Source of the DNA: Beta vulgaris subsp. vulgaris | Lineage: Eukaryota > Streptophyta > Magnoliopsida > Caryophyllales > Amaranthaceae | Length of the DNA: 64,000 bases | Direction: 5' to 3' | NCBI RefSeq assembly: GCF_026745355.1 | Contig: NC_079206.1 | Span: 5,539,044 to 5,603,043 of the forward strand | Shown here: piece after piece, positions 1 to 11,516 of the stretch | How positions within the stretch are numbered: the stretch's first letter is position 1 | Layout: each line of letters opens with the position of its first letter | Made by a program: the position numbers and the translations under genes | The notes under the pieces: generated by a model | Databases searched by the model: none | Told to the model about the DNA's origin: nothing | Seen by the model: the letters and a program-made list of their open reading frames with translations, nothing else

Positions 1-819
1 GACTTACTTCAATTTGGGCTTCCAATCACAACGAACAAACATTTACCACGAATGAATAAAGACAACACTTTCATATTTGAACCTTCAATTCACAACGATT
101 GATTCAACATCACTATAATCATACCCATATAACCAACCAACCTAAATCCATGAAATTCACAAGCCAACCAACACAAACATCACCAAGTATTTCACAAACC
201 AGTAGAATCAATTCAACAACAGTCATTCTCACACTCAACCATCAATTCATAATCATTAATCTAATTGTATTCTAAACTATAAATAGGATTAACCCAATCT
301 TAAATAGAGGTTAAAAGTATTAGTACCAAAAAGAGGAGACCCACGCCACGACGGCGACAACGCAGCAACATAGCAACGCGAGAAGAGAGAAAGAAGGCCA
401 GCAATTGCAGCGGCAATGTGCGGTGGTGGCGGACCACCACCCAGCAGCAGCAGCACCATCAACAACGACAGCAACAGGGGACATAAACCTCGGCAGCAGC
501 AACAACAAGAAGGGAGAGAGTGACGACAAGTGGTGATTCAACACCCGCAAGAAGGGCGCCGCAACGACGACAACAACATCAACAACACCGCCACAGACCG
601 CGATGGATGACAGCAGCGCCGACAAGACAACGCCATGAAGCTAGGCTCAGCCGAAAGTTAGAGGAGAGGAGAGAGAAATTTGCGATGGTGCAGTGGCGAG
701 CGGCGGCGAGGTTCGACGCGACTTCACCAGCAAGCAAGGGAGGCCGACGAGAAGGCAGCGAACAGAAGGGAGGGGTCGGGGTTTCACCGGGAGAGGAGAG
801 AGAGTTTGATTTTCTTTTA

Positions 820-1127
820 CAGTTTGTTTGGTAGAAGGAATTTGGAAGGAAAAGAAAGAAAGTGGAAGGAAATTTATTACGTTCCAATGTTTGGTTCATT
901 AAAAAAAATTATATGAAAGGAAATGGGAGGAATTGGAAGGAAAGACTCTTTAATAAAATTTCACTTTTCTTTCCTCCCAAAAGCGGGGGAATTCGGAAGG
1001 AAAGAGAAAATTTATACCAAACATGGAAAATTAAGGTTTTTTTCCTTTCTCTTCCATTCTTTTCCTTTCTCTTCCCTTCCTTTCTCTTCCCTTTCTTTCC
1101 TTTACTAAAAATGAACCAAACACACTG
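820..1127. mobile_element. MITE with TTA target duplication
   Basis: The left end CAGTTTGTTTGGT matches the inverted right end (CAGTGTGTTTGGT) at 12 of 13 positions. The element is flanked by TTA at 817-819 and at 1128-1130. The arms are purine-rich GGAAGGAAA on the left and TTCCTTTCC on the right, so the whole 308 bp can fold into a hairpin. It has no coding capacity. A 3 bp TTA duplication is typical of PIF/Harbinger-derived MITEs; that class is an inference. Confidence 0.65.
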
Positions 1128-1747
1128 TTAGGGTTTGGAACTTTGGGTTTCTATTTTGGGCAAAATACAACTCAACTAGTTGCACAAAACCCAAAATATA
1201 AATTACAAAATAATAATAATAACCTCATAAAATTAAATAAATAAATATATTACAAACATGAAAATATAATTCACATTCCATATCTGAAATAATATAAGAA
1301 TTTTTGAAACATAATTAACTTAATAAATATATTTAACGTTTAAATAAACACTCTTAAAAACTAGGGCTATTACACTTGCACAAACATAGAATTTGTGGCC
1401 CCAAACAAAATATTATGGGCTACAAAGTTAAAGTTTTGTTGCACAAAAATAGTCTTGACAACGAGTTGACTCGATTCCCATACACCACTTTTACTACATG
1501 GGCGACGGGGCTATGGCGACGACCCACCGACGAGATGTAATCCATTGTCCACTGCTTTGGGCAACGAGTTAGAGGCTTTGGGGTACGGATTTTATCATTG
1601 CACAAAGTACAATAATTGATTATGTCCATGATGTCCTTCTTAATATATTTGCAAATTATCAACTCATAAATTTGAATATTTAAAAATTCCAAATAATGAT
1701 TAATATTGAATCATAAAAATGTGTCTTTTTGTTATTTATTAGTGTAT

Positions 1748-1749
<2 letters not shown>

Positions 1750-1839
<90 letters not shown>

Positions 1840-1862
1840 TATATATATATATATATATATTA
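1750..1862. repeat. (AT)n microsatellite
   Basis: An almost pure AT dinucleotide run of about 110 bp, broken by one small irregularity near 1833-1838. The Tyr/Ile open frame across it is an artefact of the repeat. Confidence 0.95.
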
Positions 1863-2753
1863 TAACACTAAAAAGTACACGAGCAAAAATTATGCCAATG
1901 TCCATATTAGTCATTTTATATAATTAATTACTCCGCTTTTTTAATTTGCTACACTGTTCTTTTTGGGAAATGAACCACTAATTTTGACCAATTATTTTGA
2001 TTTTTTATAAGTAAAAATATAGTTATTTGTGGTCATGTTAGATTCATCTCGATATGTAGATTCATAATATCAAATTTTTATTTAAAATAAATAAGAGATA
2101 TTAAGGATTAATAAACGTGTTGAAACCTGCACAACAACGAACAATGTAATAAATAAAAAATAAGCAGAGGGGATAACAATAAGGTATGAGCTACTTACCA
2201 AACACCTTTATACAAACAACCAATACGATCAACTAGCCAAATCAGCTAATGTAATAAGCTATCAACTAATACAATTAGCTAATATATATTCGTTAATTTC
2301 TTTGTATTTTCGCTGGTAATTTTGTTTGTAATTTCATTGTTAACATTCTCTGTTTTTTCATTGGTATTTCTTTGTATTTTCGTAGTTCCATGGTTTATCT
2401 TTCATTTGTTTCGAGAAAAGAAACAATTATATCGATCAATTCCGATTAATGTCTTTGCATTTTCGTTGTTAATGTGAACTATTTTTTCAGTTCATATTTG
2501 GGTTAATTTATGCAAATTTTTTTATTGTGCATATTAATTGTATTTTTGAATTTTCTTTATTAATTTATTTTCGATTTTATTGTGGAATATTGCAAGCTGA
2601 ACTTTTATGGATTTTTTTTTTAATGGTTGTGGATTTTTTTTTTACTTTTATGGTTTTACAGTGAAATGTATTGTGAAATACTGTAAACTGTGGTATTTTC
2701 GTTACTATGGAATATTGCGAGATGGGTTTTTTTTATGGAATATTGCAAGCTAA

Positions 2754-2983
2754 GGGCTCGTTCGGTATCATTTTTTGTTTTCAATTTTCAGTTTTTTTGA
2801 AAACTAAAAACAAAAAACAGGAAACTAGAAAAAGTGGTTTTCACTTTTTAGTTGCCAGTTTTCAAAATCATCATGTTCCTAATAAATTTGATTAATTTTT
2901 TATTCATTATAGGACATATATCATATGACTTTGAAAATCAAAAAACAAAAAAACAGAAAACCACAGTAATACCGAACGGGCCC
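2754..2983. mobile_element. MITE with GGGCTCGTTCGGT ends
   Basis: The left end GGGCTCGTTCGGT and the inverted right end GGGCCCGTTCGGT match at 12 of 13 bases, and TAA flanks both sides (2751-2753 and 2984-2986). The 230 bp interior is an AT-rich near-palindrome without coding capacity. A second, more diverged copy lies inside the expansin gene at about 12042-12249. The TAA duplication points to a PIF/Harbinger-like MITE (inference). Confidence 0.7.
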
Positions 2984-4121
2984 TAAATTTTTGTATTTGA
3001 GTTTTGATGGTTTTGATGTGGAGTATTACAACCCGTTTTTTTTTTTATGTACATTGGACTTAACTGATCCAGTCGGATCTCAAAACTTGATTAGTTCACT
3101 TACATAACTGATCCAATTTTATGTTCTAAACCGGAGCAGTTAAGCGTTAACTTTTCTTAATCGCTCCACCCGGCCCCCAACTGATGTGGTTCATTTCCAG
3201 ATCAATTCACCCCATTTTAACTGGATCAGTTAAGATATTTTTCACTAGTGATTGTACTTCAAAGTTGCATATAATTACTTAAGTTGTGAAATATTACTCC
3301 TTTTGTGCATTTTTAGTGTTTTTTTTATGAATTTCATGTATTGAGAATATAATTGGAATATCACTGGACAAACTTGAGCATTCGGAGCATTTGGAATGAA
3401 GTTATATCGAATAAGGATTGTTAAGGATATTTTTTAGTGCAATTTGAGCTGAAGTGAAGCTGGAATTGAGGAGAGGAAATGTAGAAATTGAAACATGTCT
3501 ACTTTTGCCGTCTATAACTTTTGATGGGCTAATGATAATTTCATGATTCTTAGTGGTATTGGAAATTAACTTGAAGGGATCTCCAATAATAGGTTGCACG
3601 ATCCAAGACAAATTATATTTTGGGAGATATGGGTTTTGCAAGTTCATACTATTTTGCTGAACCTTGTCACGTGTGCGCATATTAGTTAGTTCTGCCCTTT
3701 CAATGATTAAATTGATCTTCCTTATCTTGTGACTTACATTCCTAGTTTCCTACGAGTACTATAAGATACACTTTTATATTATAATATTTCTAATTAGGTT
3801 AGGAGACATTATATTTTTATTATTCAATTAGAGTTATTTTCTTTTCTTGGAGTTTTTCTCTCTCTAGTTCTTCCAAAAGACTCATATTATTAGCCTAGTT
3901 TACTTTTTAGTTACAGTTTGGAGATTCAAGATTGTGTCTTTAATCAAGATTTCATATTCATCTTCCATTCGAGCATTATTAATCAAGTTTTATTCTTTTG
4001 CTTTTATTTCCTTGTTATTCTGATCATGTTTTTAGTTAAGTTTGTTGCTTTTGTTACCATGATTTATGAGTTATCGTTTTATCTAAGATTGAGTTGAGCC
4101 CTAGTATGGATGTATCTTATA

Positions 4122-4335
4122 TACTTCTTCCGTTCCAAATTAGATGTTACACTTTCTATTTTAAGAAGTTTCAAATTAGATGTTACACTTTCATTTTGGG
4201 TAATAATTTCTCTCTATCTCTGTCCTATCACATGGGACCCTTTTGTTTTCTTTCTCTATCTCTCTTCTCTCCAAAAAATTGTCTAGGAGTCCGTGATCTT
4301 AAAAGTGTAACATCTAAATTGAAAAGGAGGAAGTA
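4122..4335. mobile_element. Stowaway-like MITE (family A)
   Basis: A 214 bp element starting TACTTCTTCCGTT and ending GGAGGAAGTA, with TA at both edges as expected for Stowaway/mariner-type TA duplication. Its subterminal words AATTAGATGTTACAC and GTGTAACATCTAA are inverted copies. The same family occurs at 33226-33449, 46955-47155, 57594-58022 and 57780-58001. The reading frame across it is not a gene. Confidence 0.75.
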
Positions 4336-4987
4336 TGAAATTTTCTCTAAATCCCATGTTATTGAATTATATGCTTATGGTTTGATAAGATTGTGCTTGC
4401 AATCAATTTTACTCATAATTCATCCCTAGTTTTATATATTGCCAATGAGTGTTGGAGTTGAAATTATGATTTATTTGTTGTTGGATTGTTATTTCATTAA
4501 TTGAGTTCGTCAACTGAAGTAGGATCTTACTTAATATAATCTTGTCATTAATTAAATTCTCCATGAAATAGGAGAGATCTAAAATTGGGAAATCTTGTCA
4601 TTAATGTTTTGATATTGACTTTTAATGTTTCTGATTGTGTATGTAAACCATGAAAATATGAGACATACATGTTGTTTTGTCTTTTGTTATCACGAAAGTG
4701 AGTTCTATGTATTTGAGTATAACAAAGGATTTAATTTCAGTTTGCAATTATGCTTTATTTTTAAGTTATGAAGGATTATCAATCTTACCAAAGCTGTAAT
4801 TGCACAACAGGAATGTCAGTTATGTCTTGATTAATTTATTTAGTGATAATGCTCAATCTTAGTATTTTAATCATCATAGTTACTATTATTGGTATTTTTT
4901 TGTTACTATTTTGCTTCTAGTTATTTCACATCAACTTGGATATTGAACTGTTTAGCTATTACATAATTTATAATCAACTAGAGTTTA

Positions 4988-5283
4988 AGGTCTTGTTTGG
5001 TTGTATATAGGAAGTTATACTTCCTAGGAAGTTATTTTTTCCATGTTTTTGAAATTCCTAGGAAGTGTAAAATTGTGTTTGGTTGATAATGGGAAGTAGA
5101 ACTTCCTATGGGAAGCTCTACTTACCTAGGGAGACCTAGGTAAGTAACTTCCTCCATTTTGGAGGAAGTAGAACTTCTTAGTAAGTACAAATTCTCATGG
5201 TTTTGTCAACCAAACAACTTCACATACTTCTACTTTCTAGGAATTTGCACTTCCCATGATTTGTTTTGTCAACCAAACAAGGC
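4988..5283. mobile_element. MITE with CTTGTTTGGTTG inverted ends
   Basis: The left arm has CTTGTTTGGTTG and the right arm its exact inverse, CAACCAAACAAG. TTA occurs on both flanks (4985-4987 and 5284-5286). The interior is filled with inverted and direct GGAAGT/ACTTCC words. There is no coding capacity. It is probably a PIF/Harbinger-like MITE, judged by the TTA duplication. Confidence 0.65.
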
Positions 5284-5694
5284 TTAATATTGCACCTCCT
5301 TGAATTTGACTCGTATGTACTACAACACGGGTATTCACTTAAGATCGACTATATATAACTTTCAATACCTCAGATGTGACAAATGACAATCTCTTTTTCG
5401 TGGCAGATGATAATTTTCTCCTCGACGAAACATACTCTCAAGTCATACACTCATACTCTTCCATTCTAGTGTTAGTTTAGACTTTAGAGTACCCTTGAAG
5501 CATATCATGTTGTCAAACAATATGATTGTAAAACTGTAGTCATTGAAAAAAGTATAGAATCATATAATACTGTAGACAATCCATTTTTCATCCCATTTTC
5601 TCAATATTGCAAAGCCAAACCTTAACTTACAAGCTACACTTAATGGAAAAAATTGAACTATCAAGAACACTAGTTCTGATTACAATTAGGATCA

Positions 5695-6714
5695 TCAAAA
5701 GTATGGTGGTCTATAATCATGTTCAATTATAGGCACAGTTCTAGTTGCAGTAGCAGTAGGAGCCTTCACATGCCCAACCATGGTAACTTGCAAAGCTTCT
5801 TCCTCATATGCCCTTCTCACCATATCTTCCAATTTCGACCTCTTCTTTGCTTTTGCAAACATGGCAACTAAGAGCAACCCCAACAAGAAGACACCCAATG
5901 CAGCCCCTACTGAGCTCCCTACCGCGATTTTCCACCTACTGATCCCCTTTGTGTACTCAGCTGGAGGAGATGAGCGCGAGCTCGAACCAATAGTCTTTAT
6001 CACCAGCCCTATATGACCCTGCTTCTTGGCTTCACAAACATGTGGTGACACCATACTTGTTAATGTCACCTTACCTTGCACTTCAAAGTTAGCACAATAT
6101 GGCATTTTATCCTTCATACTCTTAGAATCAATCTGAGTAATATTAGTAAAATCCACCTTAATTGGATCCCCATCAGCAACAATTCGGAGCTCGAATGGGT
6201 CTGGACTACTTATGTTTTGATAATCATCTCCACCATTATAAGCTAGGATGCCTAAAATTGGTGTAACAAGTTGATAACCTTGTAATTTATAACTATCATA
6301 GTATATAGTAGACCAATTTAACCCAAGTTCTTGTCTAATTAGTATAACTCTCTCTACACAAGGATTAATCATAACACCTTTCCTTAAGTAAAACTCCTTA
6401 ACTCGACCACCATACCTCCTTAGACTACCACATCGAAATCGCGCTGTATCAACCTTAATACCAGAGAGATTTGCTGGTAAATTTACATGGTTTACCTCTC
6501 CTGTTCTGAAGTTCATCTCATCATAGAGTCCAACTGTGTAGTCTCTAATGGCAAGATCAAGCAGACGAGCAGAACGAATATTAAGGACTGTTTTATCGTC
6601 CGACGTCGATAATGTATCTGTACTTACTGAAGAAAATGATGCTGAAGATGAAGATGGTGATACCAATGATATAAGGGGGAGAAGCATCAAAAACAGGGGA
6701 AAAACAGAGCCCAT
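5695..6714 (-). CDS. DUF1191 family type I membrane protein
   Basis: An intronless gene of 339 residues. Residues 1-25 form a hydrophobic signal peptide followed by a Ser-rich stretch. The extracellular part (about 40-260) matches the plant DUF1191 family: it contains RLLDLAIRDYTVGLYDEMNF near the N-terminus, several N-glycosylation sequons, and the LQGYQLVTPILGILAY block. One transmembrane helix (about 265-287) is followed by a basic stop-transfer KAKKRSK and a short cytoplasmic tail ending EHDYRPPYF, a family hallmark. The family has no known biochemical function, so none is claimed. The start is the first ATG in frame and gives a good signal peptide. Length and features are complete, with no sign of damage. 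Family assignment is from recognition of the motifs. Confidence 0.9.
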   Translation of the reverse strand: MGSVFPLFLMLLPLISLVSPSSSSASFSSVSTDTLSTSDDKTVLNIRSARLLDLAIRDYTVGLYDEMNFRTGEVNHVNLPANLSGIKVDTARFRCGSLRRYGGRVKEFYLRKGVMINPCVERVILIRQELGLNWSTIYYDSYKLQGYQLVTPILGILAYNGGDDYQNISSPDPFELRIVADGDPIKVDFTNITQIDSKSMKDKMPYCANFEVQGKVTLTSMVSPHVCEAKKQGHIGLVIKTIGSSSRSSPPAEYTKGISRWKIAVGSSVGAALGVFLLGLLLVAMFAKAKKRSKLEDMVRRAYEEEALQVTMVGHVKAPTATATRTVPIIEHDYRPPYF

Positions 6715-7036
6715 ATGGGTAGAAGGAAAGTATAATAAAGGGTAATTAAGGGGTGATTAGGAAAATTTACGACGATTTCGAAGTCGTTTTTTCATTAAAA
6801 GGAGTGTTGCTAATGAAAGGTAGCAGACTTTTTGGGGAATTCAGGGTGGATTGAGGAAGAGAGTATGTGAGAGGGAAAGGGAAAGCTTATAGAAGAACAG
6901 GATTAAAACAGGGGAAGGATTAGAAGAAAAAGAGGAAAGTAAAGTAGATGTTTGTTTTTCCATAGCATGGTGTTTAATTGTGGATAGAATATGCGTTTGT
7001 TGGGCCATCATAGCTTTTAAGTCAAAAGGGTTCCCT

Positions 7037-7045
7037 CCTTTTATA
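7037..7045 (-). promoter_or_regulatory. Possible TATA box of the DUF1191 gene
   Basis: On the minus strand the site reads TATAAAAGG, a strong TATA-box match, about 320 bp before the ATG at 6714. It would imply a leader of roughly 290 nt. There is no better TATA element closer to the ATG, but transcription start cannot be seen from sequence. Confidence 0.4.
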
Positions 7046-8769
7046 GGCAATGGCCAATGTGAGAGTAGCAAATGATTTGCTTTGCACTACAGTCTGCATG
7101 TATTTGTATAATTGTATTCATTCTTTCTAAGCCACGGGTTGTATAATCTAAGTTAGAAAAATAGTAACTATATTTTGGGGTTGATCAAATATGAGAATAT
7201 ACATGCATGTCATATTCTAATGATATGGTCAAAAAATTTGATTTTCATAGAAGAAAGTTATCAAATGTTTCATGTTGCATAAGTTATCTATCACACAATA
7301 TGGATATATACAAGATTAGATACTTAAACTTTAAGATGAAAAGATGACAACAGACATGCGGATTTACATGTTGAATTAGATGCATGGTAAATCAGGATTA
7401 GGCATGAGTTAATAATGTTATGTCAGGCTAGCATTTTTTTTCCAGCTTTATCAGCACAAGTGTCATATCATGGCGTGGGACAACTTTCGGCATTTTTTTT
7501 TATGTTTAGGTTAAAAATAGAGCTTGATATATTAGTCAAACCAAGTAAAGTCATCCGTCATGGTAGGTCCAATTTTCAAAATTGTTAAAGACGTCGTTGC
7601 CACGATCCTCAAGTAATATATGACATTGCATCAGGCTAGCAACAAGCTCGTATGAGTTAGGCTTAGATCAAGCTAGCCCAAGCACGGTGGCATAGAGGCA
7701 CGACCCATGCCTAGTGAAGATATCGTGGAAAAAGATAATAAATTAGGAACGGTTATCAATTAAATTATGCAGTAACATAAAATTATAATAACCATCAAAC
7801 AGTTAATTTTATTTTTTTTTGAAAAGGTATTGATCTTGGAGATCGTAATTCGTAACAAGAAGTTGCCAACAATTTGAGGTAAGTAGGGATTATATCTTGT
7901 GTCCAATGTCTTTGTCTATTCAATAATCTAATATAAAGTATACTACAAAGAAACAATAATAGAACAAATTAAGCTTACATTTTTAAGTACTGTAAAGTTT
8001 TACGTACCATATCATATTTGTGCTGGATTAGATCTGGAACAATGATCTCTTGGTTTAATTTGTAAATCTTTTGGACAGAATGGACATTCACATGACTGAC
8101 AATAGATCTCAAAAGTGTAATTTCTACTGGTAATCATAGTTAGTTAGTTACAACTTACGCAAATGTCAAAAAGATTAAGCCCGTTGATCCCATCTTTATT
8201 TAATAATAATGGGGTCTTTACAAAAACGGTGCAAGTAGCATGTCTTGGAGCACTAAAGTTCTAACAAATAATAATTTAAGCAATTAGATTTGAGTAAAAT
8301 GTAGGCAGAAAAGAGGAAATATTGACTATTGAGGTGGAAAAAGTCAGGTGACAAAAGAAGAAATTAAGAGAATGATTTGGAGCGTGATGGTGATGATGAT
8401 CATTCATATGATAAAAGTTTAGCAAAAAGAAGACTGGGGCGTGCTGTAGGAGTACTTATCATGGGATAAAAAAGCTCAAGTCAGAGGCATATGCAAGTCC
8501 TCCACTTTAGGGCTCAACTACTCATTCATTGTGTTCTTCTTATGTCTCCTAAATCTAACTACTTTTGTGGGTGTCATGTCAGCTTAGTGTATGTAGTCTA
8601 AGATCTTAGGGATTTCCACCCTTGTATTAATATTCAAAATATTGGTTATTTTTTCTGCTACAATTACAGAGAAGTTGTTGTAGTGTTGTGGTCTCATCTT
8701 TGATCTCTCACGCACAAGAGTATTATTAACATTTTGCGTAAAAAGAATAAATGACTGATTCATGAAGTT

Positions 8770-9060
8770 GATACTAAAGTTCATTAAAATTGTATCAATA
8801 TTAAAATAATTCTTACTGGTACTAAAGTAATTCTTACTTTGTTGGTACCAACTTATACCAAAAGTTCATTAAAATTGGTACCAATACCAAAGCGAAGTGA
8901 ACCTTGGTACTAACTTCTACCAAAGTTCAGTATAATTGGTACCAATATCAAATTAGCTCTATACCAAAGTGTAAGTAAATTTTGGTATCAACTTTGAGTT
9001 TTAGTATCAGTTATACTTATTTTGATATATACATCCGATCCACATATCAAAATGAGAGGT
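8770..9060. repeat. Degenerate TGGTACCAA-rich repeat segment
   Basis: The words TGGTACCAA, TTGGTACTAA, ACCAAAGTTCA and their inverses recur many times at irregular spacing over about 290 bp. A weaker stretch of the same wording lies at 23340-23540. It looks like an old decayed repeat of unknown class. Confidence 0.5.
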
Positions 9061-9403
9061 CATTTTAGCCTCCCACGTTGAGACGCCTAGTGAAGCTCAC
9101 AATTAAAGCCTAGACGGAGTCATATATGATAGTACCCCTCCCCCTCCTAAATAAATACCCTATTTATATATGTTAACTAAGCAGTGATAAATTCGTAACA
9201 GTTTTGGCCTCAAACGCAATAATAAGTTTTGGAATATAATATTTGTGTTGATGACATATAAATTTTTTTATCTTTTGTAAACATTTCTATCTTATTTTGC
9301 TACTTCTACAAATATATACTATATTATCCACACAAACACGATATCCCAAAACTTAGTCTTGTATTAGAGGTCAATCTGCCCTACCCATTATGTTTTATGC
9401 ATA

Positions 9404-9663
9404 TACTTCCTCCGTTTTGAATTATTCTTCGCTACACTTTGAAAATTCCACTATTAATCTATGAGGTTTAATCATGTATTATTTACTATTAAATAAAATC
9501 AAATGTTATAATGTAATATGTTGTTGGATTCGTCTTAATGTATATTTTTATAGAATCAAATTTTTATACTTTACTTTAATAGACAATTAAAAATATTAAT
9601 AGTAAGTAGTGAATCATCAAGTGTGAAAGTCAAAGTGTAGCGAGTAAAAAAACGGAGGAAGTA
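9404..9663. mobile_element. Stowaway-like MITE (TACTTCCTCCGTT type)
   Basis: A 260 bp element with ends TACTTCCTCCGTTTTG and AAAACGGAGGAAGTA, and with inverted subterminal CGCTACACTTTGA / TCAAAGTGTAGCG. There are no reading frames of note. The TA at each end fits Stowaway insertion. Confidence 0.75.
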
Positions 9664-9810
9664 TGATATATCCATCTCCCATGTTCAATGTCGTGCTACT
9701 AAGACACAAATTTTTCAACATGTTCATCAAACAAGAGGAGAGACTCTTGCTCTTGAGCTTATCATGAGTAACAACCAATACACCACTTTCACTATCGGAA
9801 TCAACATAGT

Positions 9811-10090
9811 TTACATATCGGCGAAGTTTATGGGTTCCTTGCCTTTCGTGGGCTTACTATCCCCCGATTGCTTGTTTTTCAACTTGTAGCATTCGGACTT
9901 AATGTGTCCCTTTAGATTACAATAATTACAAGTCTTGTGCCTATTAGAATTGGGCTTCTTAGACTTAGAACACCCCCTATTCTTACCACCATTACCACCT
10001 TAATTAGTAGATGCAACATCATTTGATCTACCCCTAAAAACAAGCCATCAATAGAGTTTGATGACATGTTGACAAAGCCTTTGCCAACCA
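9811..10090 (-). pseudogene. Ty1-copia gag relic with CCHC zinc knuckle
   Basis: Read on the minus strand, one frame gives a Lys-rich stretch followed by CNYCNLKGHIKSEC, a perfect CX2CX4HX4C nucleocapsid zinc knuckle as found in retrotransposon Gag proteins. The frame meets a stop upstream of the knuckle (after GRSNDVASTN) and ends at a stop at 9811-9813, and no protease or integrase sequence follows. It is a fragment of an old copia-type element and has no relation to the young element at 47.9 kb, which lacks a knuckle. Confidence 0.7.
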
Positions 10091-10162
10091 CTAAGTTCAC
10101 TTTGTGTGTGAACTTGGTGGGTCTCTCCTCTTTCTGTTGTAGGCGCTTATGGGGTAGGGCCT

Positions 10163-10614
10163 TGGAGTTTGATTAGTATTTTTGGTGTTATTGGAGGTGT
10201 TTGGAGAAACTCAAGTCAAGGTGGAGAATTGTAATGTTTGCCTTGATGTTTCGTGGCCAAGGAGAAATGAGAGGAAGATCTTTGAAGCTTCGCACAGCGC
10301 AGCCCGGATCACCAAAGCACGAGCCCGACCTTGGGGTGCAGCCCGGGCCGGCGGTGGACAGCCCGGGAGGGTGGTGCATCAGCCCGGGCGGGTAAGTCAT
10401 GCCTCCAATATTTTGCCTTTGAGGCAGATTCTTTTCGAAAAGCCTGCACCGCCCTGTTTCAGGATTTTGCGATTTTAATCCAATTTTTTCGAATTTCTTT
10501 GTTTTGGGGTTTGAGTGATTTTGTAAACTTTAGGAGGTCATATATAAGGCATCCTAAAGTCATTTAGAAACCTAAGATTCAAATTAGCCGCAAATATAAC
10601 TCACTCTCTCCTCA

Positions 10615-10672
<58 letters not shown>

Positions 10673-10760
10673 TCTTCTTCTTCTTCTCCATTGTAATTCC
10701 TCCATTAGAGAGGCTAATTAAAGAGAACTCCAAGATTCTTGCTTATGGATGTTGGTTAAG
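10163..10760. repeat. LTR-like segment with GC-rich AGCCCGGG island
   Basis: This stretch is compositionally unlike its surroundings. Bases 10300-10400 are very GC-rich with the word AGCCCGGG repeated four times, followed by AT-rich sequence, a CT/CTT microsatellite and then a region resembling the 3' part of a plant LTR. No second copy, primer-binding site or target duplication was found in the window, so a solo or truncated LTR is only a suggestion. The overlapping open frames on both strands follow from the high GC and are not supported as genes. Confidence 0.35.
10622..10687. repeat. (CT)n-(CTT)n microsatellite
   Basis: About 24 CT units followed directly by about six CTT units. Confidence 0.95.
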
Positions 10761-11516
10761 GTTGACCAAACCACGTAAAATCTTTGTATTTCTTTATTGC
10801 TTACTTTTCTCATTTAAAGTTTACAACTTTGCATTTATTGTTGAACTTGAACTTAACTAACAAACCTTAGGTCCTAGAAATTGCATTTATTGCTAACAAT
10901 GTTCATAATAAATTCATGTGTTCAAGAATTCAAGATTAGTTGTAGTTGATGTACTTTAATGAAATTGACTCCTTAGATTTAAAAGCTTTTACCTATAGTT
11001 CAAAATGTTTATACCTATTTTAAATTAAATTGAAATCATAATTAGCATCATGATCTCAAGGTGATTGATTGATCACAAATCCTTGTGTGTTAGGTGCTAC
11101 ATCATAATATAGGGTGTAACAACCCACAAACCACCGCTTATTTTGTAAAAGAAACTCAAATGACATGAAATAAATGACATGAGATTAATATAAAGCAGCA
11201 CAATCCATAAATATTTACCACATCCAACAAAAAAATTGGAAAATTTGGAAAGAAAGTATGATACAAATTGAAAATCTTCACGTTTGTATTATCTTTTGTA
11301 TCTTGGAGCCACTCACAATCCTTTTTCGGCTACACTTAGATACAATTACAAAGCAAATGTTCTTAAAATAAAGTACACTTATGGAGGAAAAAAAAAAGAA
11401 AATTTTGATCCTGTTCAAGGGCCAACAGCAAGGCCACATTAGAATCAAGATCTACGTACGTACAATGTATGCTGCTATAACATTGGAGAAAAGAGAAAAA
11501 GATACATAAGATTTAA

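Larger units (their letters stand above)
1..5694. other. Intergenic region with MITEs and low-complexity DNA, no gene
   Basis: I see no supportable gene here. Bases 340-800 are richer in G+C and made of CAG/CAA/GAG-like low-complexity sequence; the open frames there on both strands have simple-repeat composition and no recognisable domain. The named repeats in the span (820-1127, 1750-1862, 2754-2983, 4122-4335, 4988-5283) are listed separately. The remaining AT-rich DNA (1130-1749, 1863-2753, 2984-4121, 4336-4987, 5284-5694) shows nothing I can name. Confidence 0.6.
6715..11516. other. Intergenic region: retroelement relics, MITE, degenerate repeats
   Basis: No host gene is visible. The span holds the probable DUF1191 promoter (TATA-like site near 7037-7045), a degenerate TGGTACCAA-rich segment (8770-9060), a Stowaway-like MITE (9404-9663), a copia gag relic (9811-10090) and an LTR-like segment with a GC-rich island and CT repeat (10163-10760), each listed separately. 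Bases 7080-8770 and 10760-11516 are AT-rich with nothing I recognise. Confidence 0.55.

Noticed and set aside
289..1131. Several overlapping open frames on both strands
   Set aside because: Low-complexity CAG/GAG composition or MITE arms; no domain, no splice context, and frames on both strands overlap.
1729..1923. Open frame of alternating Tyr and Ile
   Set aside because: Pure consequence of the AT microsatellite.
3402..3680. 92-codon minus-strand frame
   Set aside because: No recognisable motif, no homologue known to me, and AT-rich flanks; not enough to call a gene.
4094..4429. 111-codon plus-strand frame
   Set aside because: It covers a Stowaway-like MITE, whose inverted repeats explain the frame.
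6841..7071. 76-codon minus-strand frame upstream of DUF1191
   Set aside because: Lies in the likely 5' leader/promoter and encodes no known protein. An upstream reading frame effect is possible but unsupported.
10182..10567. GC-rich overlapping frames
   Set aside because: Frames on both strands caused by high GC; no protein similarity seen.
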